A stretch of DNA of 64,000 bases, from contig JADHLF010000006.1 of NCBI GenBank assembly GCA_016780825.1, positions 24,050-88,049 of the forward strand, given 5' to 3'. Within the stretch, counting starts at the first letter, position 1. Every line of letters starts with the position of its first letter. The DNA comes from Planktomarina sp. (lineage in GTDB: Bacteria > Pseudomonadota > Alphaproteobacteria > Rhodobacterales > Rhodobacteraceae). A program made the translations under genes and the position numbers. This document shows, one piece after another, positions 8,185 through 16,399 of this stretch. Below the pieces are notes generated by a model, which was not told the origin of the DNA, made no database searches, and saw only the letters and a program-made list of their open reading frames with translations.

Positions 8185-9564
8185 ATGTCACCGATTTTTG
8201 CCGCGCCCACCACCACATCCCTGCCCTTGCACCTGATTGCGCGCGCGGAGGCGGAAGACTGGCTGGCCGCAACGGGCATCGCAGCGCAAAACGCTGCCAA
8301 AACCCAAAATTGGTCGGGCAAATTGGGGCAGATCTTATGTCTCACCGAGCAGGGCCTGCCTGTGCGTCTGGCCATCGGCTACGGCGATGCCGACGAACGA
8401 AACCGCAAACGATTCGGCGTGGTTGCCGGATTGCCCACAATGCCTGAGCAGGTGTTTGAACTGGTTGACTGCGATAAAGACCGGGCCGAAGACTTTGCTT
8501 TGGCCTTTGCTTTGGGCAAATATCGTTACGATCGTTATGCCACCAACTCCGCTCCAAAAGCCAAGTTGATCTGCCCCAAAGGCGTAAATGCTGATGACAT
8601 TGAGGCGATTATTTCTGGAGAATTTCTCACCCGAGATTTGATCAACACCCCAGCCAATGATATGGGACCGGCCGAGCTTGAAACTGCGGCCCGCGACTTG
8701 GCCAAAACTTATGCTGCGGATATATCAGTCGTGACGGGCGCAGAGCTGCTTGCGCAAAATTTTCCCCTGATCCACACCGTGGGTCGCGCCTCCCCGCGGA
8801 CGCCACGTCTCATTGATCTTCGCTGGGGCCGCTCAGGTCCACGGCTCACTTTGGTGGGCAAGGGCGTGTGTTTCGACACAGGTGGCCTAAACCTCAAACC
8901 CGGCGCCTCAATGGGATTGATGAAAAAAGATATGGGCGGGGCAGCGCATGTTCTGGGGCTCGCCAAAATGATCATGGCCAGCAATATGCCAGTGCAGCTG
9001 CGGGTTTTGGTGCCCGCCGTTGAAAATGCGATTGGTGGTTCGGCCTTCCGGCCGCAAGATATTCTGACGAGCAGGAAGGGTCTCACTGTTGAGATCAACA
9101 ATACAGATGCCGAGGGCCGATTGGTGCTCGCCGATGCCCTCACCTTAGCCGATGAAAGCCCCTGTGATGTGATGATCTGCATGGCAACGCTCACCGGTGC
9201 GGCGCGAGTCGCGGTGGGGCCGGACATTGCGCCCTATTTCACGCAGGACTCTGGCTTGAGCCATGAGATCGCAACCGCCGCCACCGAGGTTAACGATCCG
9301 GTGTGGCAATTGCCTTTGCATGCGCCCTATGAGGCCATGATTGAGCCCGGCATTGCCGATTTGGACAATGCCCCTGCCGGTGGTTTTGCCGGTGCCATCA
9401 CGGCGGCGCTTTTTCTCCAACGCTTTGTCACCGAAACCCAAAAATTTGTCCATTTTGATTGCTATGGCTGGCAGCCCAGCGCCGCGCCGGCCCGCCCAAA
9501 AGGCGGCGTGGGTCAGGGCACGCGCGCCCTGTTTCGCGCCTTGCCGCGCATTTTGAATCTATGA
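8185..9564 (+). CDS. Leucyl aminopeptidase family protein (M17)
   Basis: Cytosolic dimetal aminopeptidase, 459 aa. M17 signatures are present: VGKGVCFDTGGLNLKP (224-239), KKDMGGAA (247-254) with the metal-binding Lys and Asp, and NTDAEGRL (306-313). The start ATG at 8185 follows GAGGGATC; the open frame reaches back to 8011 but that part overlaps the preceding gene and has no M17 features. The stop overlaps the start of the following NlpC/P60 gene as ATGA, so the two are translationally coupled, a pairing that suggests joint peptide and murein-fragment turnover. Confidence 0.93.
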   Translation: MSPIFAAPTTTSLPLHLIARAEAEDWLAATGIAAQNAAKTQNWSGKLGQILCLTEQGLPVRLAIGYGDADERNRKRFGVVAGLPTMPEQVFELVDCDKDRAEDFALAFALGKYRYDRYATNSAPKAKLICPKGVNADDIEAIISGEFLTRDLINTPANDMGPAELETAARDLAKTYAADISVVTGAELLAQNFPLIHTVGRASPRTPRLIDLRWGRSGPRLTLVGKGVCFDTGGLNLKPGASMGLMKKDMGGAAHVLGLAKMIMASNMPVQLRVLVPAVENAIGGSAFRPQDILTSRKGLTVEINNTDAEGRLVLADALTLADESPCDVMICMATLTGAARVAVGPDIAPYFTQDSGLSHEIATAATEVNDPVWQLPLHAPYEAMIEPGIADLDNAPAGGFAGAITAALFLQRFVTETQKFVHFDCYGWQPSAAPARPKGGVGQGTRALFRALPRILNL

Positions 9565-10295
9565 GCGCCCAGTCTCAAATCATCCAAAGCCTCAGCGATC
9601 TGTGCCGCGCGCCGCAGGGCGCACGAGACCGGCAATTGCTGTTTGGCGATGGCTTTACCATCTTAGAGCGCGCTGGCGAGTGGTGTTTTGGTCGGGTGAC
9701 AAAAGACGGCTATCAAGGCTATATAAAAACCGCGGATTTAGCCCCATATACGCCCGCAACACATTGGGTGAGCGCCTTGTCCAGCCATGCCTATGCGGCG
9801 CCCAATTTGAAATCACCCGATCAAATCTCCCTGCCTTTCGGTGCACAGGTGACAGTGAGCGCAGAGCACGGCGATTTTTTCCAAACTCCCGTCGGCTTCA
9901 TTCCCCGCCAACATGTGCGCGCGGCCGACGATTTTTTTGCCGATCCGCGAGAGGTGGCCAAAATGTTCCTAGGCAGCCCCTATTTGTGGGGCGGCAATTC
10001 AGCGGCGGGCGTGGATTGCTCAGGTCTGGTGCAGGCCGCCTGCCATGCCACGGGGCGCGCTTGTCCAGGAGATTCAGGCCCGCAACAGGAGTTTTTTCCT
10101 GCAACCCAAGGGGATTGGGCACCTGGGCAATTGATTTTCTGGCCCGGCCATGTGGCTTTGACCCTCAGCACCACCCATCTGATCCACGCCAATGCACATG
10201 CCATGGCCGTTTGCATCGAAGCTATTGACCTTACCATTGCACGCATAGAGGCGGCCGGGGATGGGCCCATGCTTCAACGGTCACAGCTGATCTAA
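9561..10295 (+). CDS. NlpC/P60 family peptidoglycan endopeptidase with SH3-like domain
   Basis: Cysteine peptidase that cleaves peptide stems of murein or their fragments. 244 aa. An SH3-like region (about 20-125; GDGFTILERAGEWCFGRV, then TKDGYQGYI) precedes an NlpC/P60 domain with YLWGGNSAAGVDCSGLVQ (nucleophile Cys153) and the catalytic His197 in GHVAL. There is no signal peptide, so it probably acts in the cytosol on recycled peptides, like the YkfC group, which agrees with its coupling to the aminopeptidase by a 4-base overlap. Confidence 0.92.
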   Translation: MSAQSQIIQSLSDLCRAPQGARDRQLLFGDGFTILERAGEWCFGRVTKDGYQGYIKTADLAPYTPATHWVSALSSHAYAAPNLKSPDQISLPFGAQVTVSAEHGDFFQTPVGFIPRQHVRAADDFFADPREVAKMFLGSPYLWGGNSAAGVDCSGLVQAACHATGRACPGDSGPQQEFFPATQGDWAPGQLIFWPGHVALTLSTTHLIHANAHAMAVCIEAIDLTIARIEAAGDGPMLQRSQLI

Positions 10296-10306
10296 AGTGT
10301 AGGGCG

Positions 10307-10651
10307 CTAATCGACCGCGCGGATCAACCGCCGCTCCAAGACCCCCAGAACAGATCCAAGATCATGGCCGCGCTTAAGAATCTGCCCCTGTGCCCCGATC
10401 AAAGCATACATGCCCTGTTTGTTGCGCAGCTTGGGGCGTTTTTCGATGCGATAGAGTGGGTTTTCGGCTGTGCGTTTGAAAATCGAAAAGACAGCCACAT
10501 CGCGCAGGCAAGAAATACCATAATCACGCCATTCGCCTGCGGCAACCATGCGCCCATATAGCGTAAGAATGGGTGCCAATTCCAACCGGTGGAAGGCAAT
10601 TTTTTCGGGAATTTTCCGCAGAGACTCAGATCTAATATTTACAACATTCAT
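10307..10651 (-). CDS. DUF2794 family protein
   Basis: 114 aa, matching the alphaproteobacterial DUF2794 family in length and in its core (FHRLELAPILTLYGRMVAAG, followed by EWRDYGI). Function unknown in the family. It is monocistronic, convergent with the NlpC gene (11 bases between stops). A hairpin CCAAGC/GCTTGG at 10771-10790 lies upstream of it. Confidence 0.85.
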   Translation of the reverse strand: MNVVNIRSESLRKIPEKIAFHRLELAPILTLYGRMVAAGEWRDYGISCLRDVAVFSIFKRTAENPLYRIEKRPKLRNKQGMYALIGAQGQILKRGHDLGSVLGVLERRLIRAVD

Positions 10652-10770
10652 GACAGTAGAGTTGCGCCGAATTCACCAATAATCAACCCTGTCTTAATCC
10701 TGCCCTGAAATGGTCCCGCAACTTTCCGTTTCGGGTCATGACATGGCCTTTGTAAGTTGCGATCTAAGCA

Positions 10771-10790
10771 CCAAGCAAACGGGAGCTTGG
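10771..10790. other. Hairpin in the 224-base gap between DUF2794 and imuB
   Basis: CCAAGC / GCTTGG arms with an 8-base loop, no T-run. The gap 10652-10875 must hold the DUF2794 promoter; no gene remnant and no trace of dnaE2 was seen in it. Confidence 0.4.
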
Positions 10791-10867
10791 CGTTAAGTGT
10801 CATTCCTGCCCCCACTCGGATACGCGATGCTGATCTTTCGTTTGCTTGCTTCCAAAAGGTCGGGGCT

Positions 10868-10886
10868 GCTTTGTCCTAAGCAAAGC
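10868..10886 (-). terminator. Possible terminator hairpin spanning the imuB stop
   Basis: GCTTTG / CAAAGC arms around the imuB stop codon (10876-10878). There is no clear T-run, so this may be only an mRNA 3'-end stem. Confidence 0.35.
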
Positions 10887-12531
10887 GGCCCTGACAGAAC
10901 CACCCGCCCGAGATGGCACCACCATGGGCGAAATAAAGCCAAAACCGGTCTCCGGTTTTGGTGACCACCTGCCAGTAATCACGCGTTCCACTGCGCCAGG
11001 CCCTTTCGGCCAACCACCACTCCGGGGCAATCCGCTCTGGCCCCTGAGCACTGAGCACCTCATGAAGTTGGCCGCGCCATTTGAATGACAATGGCACTGT
11101 TGCCGCGCTATGGGCCTGCAGGGCCTCCGGTGGGAAATGCACCAAAGGCCGCAGGCGCGACGGGGCCGGCCAATGCAAATGGGGCGCTGACCAGGCAGCG
11201 GCCTGCACCTGCGCGGCTTTCTCCGGGATATGGCTGTCACCGGGATGTAAGCGGGTCATGGCCTCCAGCCCGATGCGGGCGCCCAATGTGCCAATCAAAT
11301 CATCCAGCTTGGTATTTTCCAACACGCGCGCCGCAACCATTTGACCAGCCTCAATATGCCCTTTGTGCTGATGGGCATGGATCGGCTCGGTTTGCGCCGC
11401 GACCAAGCGCAGCACATCAATGCCAAATTCTGCTTTGATATCCCCTAATTTTAACGCCAAAAGTGGCCGCATTCGCGTAATATCGGCAGAAGGTCGGGCC
11501 AATCCCACCTCAAGCGATTGCATGCTTTGATCTGTCCGATAGGCTTCCAGTCGCAATCGCCGCGCGCCCTGGCCCTTCTCGTTCAAACGCACCGCCAGAC
11601 GCGGCAGCAATTTATCCAAAGCGGCCAAAAGATCTTCAACCAGGCCAATTGGCTCCGGTAGGCTCAAACGGCAGGCGAAATGCGGCGCTTGTTTCGCCGG
11701 GCTAATGGGTTCGGGGGCCACGCCCAAAGCCTGATCCATCCGATAGACCGTCCCCTTGCCAAACCGCCGTGCAAGGGCCGCGCGGGGCTGACCCATCAAA
11801 TCTTCCACCCGCCGAAGTCCAAGCCTGCTGAGCGCTGTAACAACATGCCCCTCCAATCGCAGGGCCGCCACCGGCAAAGGCGCAAGGGCTTGGCGCGTCA
11901 AGCCAGGCTGGGCAATACGGCCCGATGCGCCTCGATTGCTGCGCAGCTGCGGCGCGGCGCCTCCACGCTCCCAATTGCGGCGTTTGACGGCGCGCGACCG
12001 GGTGGCGGGGGCCTCCTGATCAATCGCATCGCCCGTGCGGCTTACCCCTAAGGGCTGACCTGCATAGCGCGCCAAGGCCCATGCGGCGCCTTTTGTATCC
12101 GCCAGGCCGATATGCACAGAAAGGCCAAGATCCAGGCAATCTTGCTCCACCTGCTCTATAACCCCTTCCTCACCCCCAAATAAATGTGCACATCCCGTCA
12201 AATCAATGACCAAAGAATGAGGCGGCTCTTCCGCCACCCAGGGCGAAAATTTAGAGGCCCAGCGGCGCAGACTGTTTAAAAACCGCGCTTCACTCTGAGG
12301 ATTTTGAAGCCGTGTGATAAGATCGGGGCACATGGCCATAGCGTCGCGCAAAGGTTGATCCAAGCGCAGCCCCCGCTCCTCCGCCATTTGTGACAATGAG
12401 GAGAGCACCTGCATCTGCCCACGATCTTGCACCACAGCAAAAGGCAACTCTTGCGTCATACGGGCCTGTCGCAACAGCCGCTCTGCACCCATCCGAGGAA
12501 ACCATAATGATAAAACACGTCGATGTGACAT
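10876..12531 (-). CDS. imuB: ImuB, catalytically inactive Y-family polymerase of the mutasome
   Basis: Protein of SOS mutagenesis that bridges the DNA clamp, ImuA and the polymerase DnaE2; ImuB itself lacks the polymerase active-site acids. 551 aa, full length. It starts MSHRRVLSLWFPRMGAERLL as ImuB proteins do (Y-polymerases have catalytic Asp where this has no acid), has the palm and finger region SLVIDLTGCAHLFGGEEG, the helix-hairpin region ALSRLGLRRVEDLMGQPR, and the C-terminal tail. A LexA box sits on its own -10 element. Unusually, neither imuA (normally directly upstream) nor dnaE2 (normally directly downstream) is adjacent, so the cassette is split. Confidence 0.9.
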   Translation of the reverse strand: MSHRRVLSLWFPRMGAERLLRQARMTQELPFAVVQDRGQMQVLSSLSQMAEERGLRLDQPLRDAMAMCPDLITRLQNPQSEARFLNSLRRWASKFSPWVAEEPPHSLVIDLTGCAHLFGGEEGVIEQVEQDCLDLGLSVHIGLADTKGAAWALARYAGQPLGVSRTGDAIDQEAPATRSRAVKRRNWERGGAAPQLRSNRGASGRIAQPGLTRQALAPLPVAALRLEGHVVTALSRLGLRRVEDLMGQPRAALARRFGKGTVYRMDQALGVAPEPISPAKQAPHFACRLSLPEPIGLVEDLLAALDKLLPRLAVRLNEKGQGARRLRLEAYRTDQSMQSLEVGLARPSADITRMRPLLALKLGDIKAEFGIDVLRLVAAQTEPIHAHQHKGHIEAGQMVAARVLENTKLDDLIGTLGARIGLEAMTRLHPGDSHIPEKAAQVQAAAWSAPHLHWPAPSRLRPLVHFPPEALQAHSAATVPLSFKWRGQLHEVLSAQGPERIAPEWWLAERAWRSGTRDYWQVVTKTGDRFWLYFAHGGAISGGWFCQGRFA

Positions 12532-12544
12532 AACCGCAGACTTT

Positions 12545-12559
12545 GTTCACTATATGTTC
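12545..12559. promoter_or_regulatory. LexA (SOS) box overlapping the imuB -10 element
   Basis: GTTC-ACTATAT-GTTC, an exact match to the alphaproteobacterial LexA site GTTC-N7-GTTC. Read toward imuB it is GAAC-ATATAGT-GAAC, and the spacer holds TATAGT (12549-12554), a good -10 hexamer. The imuB ATG is only 13 bases from the box edge, so the transcript would have a leader of roughly ten bases with no Shine-Dalgarno. LexA bound here would block the promoter directly. Confidence 0.85.
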
Positions 12560-12791
12560 TATATGACATAGCCTGTCTCAGAGTCGAGTCCTGCCGCAAA
12601 GAGCCCGCGCAAAAACAGTCGGTTTCGACCCAGCGCAAATACGCTTGAGTTTTGACCCAAGGGCTGGCCGACGCAGACGTCGGTTTGCACCTGATAAAGG
12701 TCTGTTGTGCGGACGAAGCGGACAGTCAGGACACTAAACCAACGGTCCGCTTATTTGGTTCACAAAAATGCGGAGACGCTTGCCTGTTTCG

Positions 12792-13820
12792 CTACGCGCC
12801 GCTAAATTTCCGGGCCAGGAAGTCCAGTAGCCGCTCGGGGTGATGGTTAAAATAGGTATAGGCATCGAACCGCATGCCAGTGCCATAGGCAGGTTCATGA
12901 TCGGGACCGATCCAGATCACCTCGGTCTCGACGGTCGCGGCATTGATGATCTTCTAGACTTCGTTCTGCCCTGTCGCAGTGTCAAAGGTGTATTTGTCCG
13001 CCTCGACCTGAGAGAACAGGATCGGAACCGTCACGCTCGGGACCGTTTCCAGCGCGTTCGCGTAGCCAAAGCCATATTTGTCCTGCTGGATCTGCTGAAC
13101 CCGGTCAACGATGTCGAGCCCAAGGGTCGCGCGGATGATGCGATCCGTGAAACTGTAGGAAATCGTTGGCTGGTTGGCGACCAAGGCCCGGATTTGCGGA
13201 TTGGCGAACAAGTCTGATTCCTTTTGCCAAGCGAGGAAGGTTGCGTTCGCGCCCATGCATTGCGACAGGAAGATGATCTCATCATCGCCGAAATCAGGGT
13301 GGCTGGTGACATAGCTCAACGAGGCGACAACGTCCTGCCATTCCGTCACGCCCGCGCCCACGGGAGCCTCGATACCGCGTGATTTGCGGCCCAGTCCGCC
13401 GCCGCTTTCACCCTGCCCACGGTGATCATACATCACCACGTTATAGCCGGCATCATGTATGTGTCGAACCATCGGCAGAAACTCCGCCTCGACACCATCC
13501 AGACCCTTAACCGATCCGTAGCGCGTGGTCGTCAGCGGATGGTTGAGAATAATTGTCCGATCCGACGACGACGCAGCGCGGATTTCCCATGCGCTGAGGA
13601 TGATGCCATCAGCGGTCACGAACTCGACGTTTTGGTAGTCCATGCCGTAGTCGGCGGGCGTCTTGGGGTTGTCCAGACGCGCGGGGGCCACGCGCATGTT
13701 GACAATCATCCGCGCCATCAACGTGTCCCGCATGCCAAAGGGGTTCGCGAACCAGAATGCGGCAGCCAGTGCCGCGAGTCCGGCAATCGACGCCATTGCA
13801 TAAACCATGATCTTCCTCAT
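12792..13820 (-). pseudogene. Alpha/beta hydrolase interrupted by an in-frame amber codon
   Basis: A 343-codon frame starting at 13820 (or 13853) carries one TAG at 12954-12956, codon 289, after which the same frame stays open for 53 codons to a normal stop at 12792. The N-terminus has a signal or anchor segment (MRKIMVYAMASIAGLAALAA). The fold is an alpha/beta hydrolase: YDHRGQGESGG at 131-141 and the nucleophile elbow SQCMG (186-190) with Cys188 in place of the usual Ser, as in dienelactone hydrolases. The part after the stop contains WIGPDHE and FNHHPERLLDFL, where the catalytic His is expected, so termination at the amber should inactivate it. It is divergent from a TetR gene. A real nonsense mutation is the simplest reading; a sequencing error or suppression is possible. 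Confidence 0.75.
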
Positions 13821-13834
13821 TTCTATCTCTATAT

Positions 13835-13855
13835 GTGCAGTGTATATTTGCACTG
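13835..13855. promoter_or_regulatory. Candidate TetR operator
   Basis: Two nested inverted repeats, GTGCA-N9-TGCAC (13835-13853) and CAGTG-N8-CACTG (13838-13855), lie between the divergent hydrolase and tetR genes and just upstream of the preferred hydrolase start. TetR regulators usually bind such palindromes in the shared promoter. The assignment is positional. Confidence 0.5.
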
Positions 13856-13912
13856 ATCATATATTCACCGACGGCCTTGCGCAAGTGATTAGGAAAAGTT
13901 TACGTTGTACAA

Positions 13913-14506
13913 ATGAAGACAGAGCAAAAAGAACCGACCCGTTACCACCACGGAAATTTGCGCCAGGCCCTGATGGTCGCAGCACGGCGCTTGCTTGAGG
14001 TCGAAGGCCACAGCAACCTGTCCTTGCGCAAATGTGCCGATGCCGTAGGTGTCAGCGCAACAGCCCCCCAGAACCACTTCCCGAACAAGGCGGCGCTTCT
14101 GACGGCACTGGCGGCGGAAGGTTACGCCGAACTGGAAACGTATATGCTCAGGGGGATCGAAGGCACGGCGGACCGCGATGCCCGTCGCACCGCAGCGCTC
14201 TTGGGCTATGTCGCGTTCGCGCAGGATCATCCGGCTCTTTACGAGCTGATGTACGCGCGCGACCGAGTCTCATCAAACGATCCGGAACTGTTGCGCCATG
14301 TGAGAGCCTGTTTCGCGATACTGGCGGACAACTCAAAGGGTTTCGGGCGTTTCGACGGCGACGCAGGGAAGGTCGCAGCCCGGCAGCAGATGTTTCTCTG
14401 GAGCCTCGTTCACGGATATTCGCAGCTGTTGACAGCCAACCGGTTCAAGACAGAAAGCATGCTTGGAGAAAGCATCCTCGATATTCTCCCCGATCTGCGC
14501 TCGTGA
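13913..14506 (+). CDS. TetR/AcrR family transcriptional regulator
   Basis: 197 aa. The N-terminal helix-turn-helix starts YHHGNLRQALMVAARRLL and continues SLRKCADAVGVSATAPQNHFPNK (about 35-58), the TetR pattern; the YHHG lead is typical of regulators with a WHG (TetR_C_33-like) C-terminal domain. It is divergent from the interrupted hydrolase, its probable target, with a palindrome between them. Ligand unknown. Confidence 0.92.
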   Translation: MKTEQKEPTRYHHGNLRQALMVAARRLLEVEGHSNLSLRKCADAVGVSATAPQNHFPNKAALLTALAAEGYAELETYMLRGIEGTADRDARRTAALLGYVAFAQDHPALYELMYARDRVSSNDPELLRHVRACFAILADNSKGFGRFDGDAGKVAARQQMFLWSLVHGYSQLLTANRFKTESMLGESILDILPDLRS

Positions 14507-14684
14507 AAGCGGACACTAATGTATAGCGCAGCAATTGTCACACAGGGCTCAGAGTCCGAATTCTCCGCACCATGAATGGGTGGCCGCTTTCGGTCAAAAA
14601 CCCAGTACCAAAACCAGTAGCTCTAAAACGGTGGAATACCGCCAGCGATCAGGTAAACAGAGGCGCGTCGAAAAGGAGATTGTC

Positions 14685-16202
14685 ATGACCAAACCCGTGG
14701 TACTTTGCATTTTGGATGGATGGGGTTTGAGCGACACCACGCAGGGCAATGCCCCTGCCCTAGCGCATACGCCAAATTTTGACCGCCTCATGGCGCGCTG
14801 CCCAAATGCGCGTTTAATCACCCATGGGCCTGATGCCGGTCTGCCCAGCGGACAGATGGGCAATTCCGAAGTTGGCCATACCAATATTGGAGCCGGCCGG
14901 GTGGTGGCGATGGATTTGGGGCAGATTGATCTTGCGATTGAGGATAAAAGCTTCTTTCAAAACCCTGCTATTTTGGACTTTGCCGCCAAACTCAAGGCCA
15001 GCGGTGGCGCGGCGCATCTCATGGGGGTGATCTCCGACGGCGGGGTGCATGGGCATCTCAGCCATCTCTTGGCAGCCAGCACTTTACTTTGTGACATGGG
15101 CATTCCCGTGCTGATCCATGCCATTGCGGACGGGCGCGATGTCAGCCCCAGCTCCGCCGCAGGCTATTTCGCCACGCTGCAAGAGCAGCTGCCACAAGGC
15201 GCGCAGATTGGCACAGTCATTGGCCGCTACTATGCTTTGGACCGCGACAACCGTTGGGAGCGGGTGCAAACCGCCTATAGCGCCATCGCCCAAGGCGCCG
15301 GCATCAAAGCTGCCACCGCCCAAGAGGTGATCGCGCGCGCCTATGCGGACGGGCAGACAGATGAGTTTATCCCCGCCAGCGTGATTGGCGATTACGCGGG
15401 ACTGCGGCCACAAGATGGCCTATTTTGCCTAAATTTTCGTGCCGACCGGGCGCGAGAAATTCTAGCCGCCCTTTGCCAACCTGATTTTGACGCATTTGAC
15501 ACAGCGCCTCGGGTCACATTAAGCGCACAAATGGGGATGGTAACTTACTCTGATGACCATGACACCTATCTCACAGCCGCCTTCCCAAAGCGCGATATCC
15601 CCAACACGCTGGGCGCATGGGTCGCGCACCATGGCAAGCGCCAATTTCGACTCGCAGAGACTGAAAAATATCCCCATGTGACATTTTTCATGAATGGCGG
15701 CCGAGAAGTGCCCGAGGTGGGCGAGGACCGTTTTATGCCCAGCTCACCCAAGGTCGCCACCTATGATATGCAACCGCAGATGTCCGCCGCAGAGGTCACA
15801 GAGCGCTTTGTCGCCGCCATTGAGACGGGCTATGATCTGATCATCACCAATTATGCCAATCCTGATATGGTTGGGCATACGGGCGACTTGCAGGCGGCCA
15901 TCGCCGCTTGCGAAGCGGTGGATCAGGGGCTTGGCCAGGTGGTTGAGGCATTGGAGCGCTGCGGTGGCAAGATGATTGTCACCGCCGACCATGGCAATTG
16001 TGAGATGATGATTGATCCCATCACCGGCGGGCCACACACCGCCCATACGACAAATCTTGTACCTGTCATCGGCTTGGGCTTGCCACAGGGCTGCGGATTG
16101 CGTGCGGGCCGATTGGCCGATCTCGCGCCCACGGTTCTTGAGCTGATGGATCTGCCCAAACCGGACGAAATGACAGGTCACTCCTTGATCACCCACCCTT
16201 AA
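14685..16202 (+). CDS. gpmI: 2,3-bisphosphoglycerate-independent phosphoglycerate mutase
   Basis: Interconverts 3- and 2-phosphoglycerate in glycolysis using two Mn ions. 505 aa, the usual length. LDGWG at 10-14 gives the first metal Asp, and Ser61 in QMGNSEVGHTNIGAGR is the phosphorylated serine; GDLQAA and TADHGNCEMM carry further metal ligands. The start ATG follows AAAAGGAGAT. The open frame extends back to 14535 without family features. It is followed by ctpA, rppH in the same direction, a common rhodobacteral order. Confidence 0.97.
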   Translation: MTKPVVLCILDGWGLSDTTQGNAPALAHTPNFDRLMARCPNARLITHGPDAGLPSGQMGNSEVGHTNIGAGRVVAMDLGQIDLAIEDKSFFQNPAILDFAAKLKASGGAAHLMGVISDGGVHGHLSHLLAASTLLCDMGIPVLIHAIADGRDVSPSSAAGYFATLQEQLPQGAQIGTVIGRYYALDRDNRWERVQTAYSAIAQGAGIKAATAQEVIARAYADGQTDEFIPASVIGDYAGLRPQDGLFCLNFRADRAREILAALCQPDFDAFDTAPRVTLSAQMGMVTYSDDHDTYLTAAFPKRDIPNTLGAWVAHHGKRQFRLAETEKYPHVTFFMNGGREVPEVGEDRFMPSSPKVATYDMQPQMSAAEVTERFVAAIETGYDLIITNYANPDMVGHTGDLQAAIAACEAVDQGLGQVVEALERCGGKMIVTADHGNCEMMIDPITGGPHTAHTTNLVPVIGLGLPQGCGLRAGRLADLAPTVLELMDLPKPDEMTGHSLITHP

Positions 16203-16399
16203 CGGCAAAATCCCGCCCATTCTCACCGATATCTGTCAATAGAGGCACCGAGCTGCCATCTTTGGCCGAGAATAAACGGTTTCGGCGCGCAATCAGCGCA
16301 GTAGGGGCTGGAAAGCCGGGACAAGACAGGCTTTATATAGGCCAAGACGCAAGTCAGGTGGCGCGAGGTGCAGCGCCCCGATGCAAAAAGGATTGTGAA

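Larger units (their letters stand above)
12577..14556. repeat. Direct-repeat-flanked two-gene cassette (hydrolase and tetR)
   Basis: CTCAGAGTC occurs in the same orientation at 12577-12585 and 14548-14556. Inside these, AAGCGGACA (12716-12724) and GGACACTAA (12729-12737) on the left recur fused as AAGCGGACACTAA at 14507-14519 on the right. Between them lie only the interrupted hydrolase and the TetR gene. No transposase or integrase is present. Whether it is a transferred cassette is an inference. The left flank 12560-12791 holds no recognisable gene. Confidence 0.4.

Noticed and set aside
12652..12843. 63-aa plus-strand frame upstream of the hydrolase remnant
   Set aside because: No ribosome site, no family resemblance, and it overlaps the 3' part of the interrupted hydrolase.
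12954..12956. Amber codon in the hydrolase as pyrrolysine
   Set aside because: The family does not use pyrrolysine and no suppression genes are seen; a nonsense mutation is simpler.
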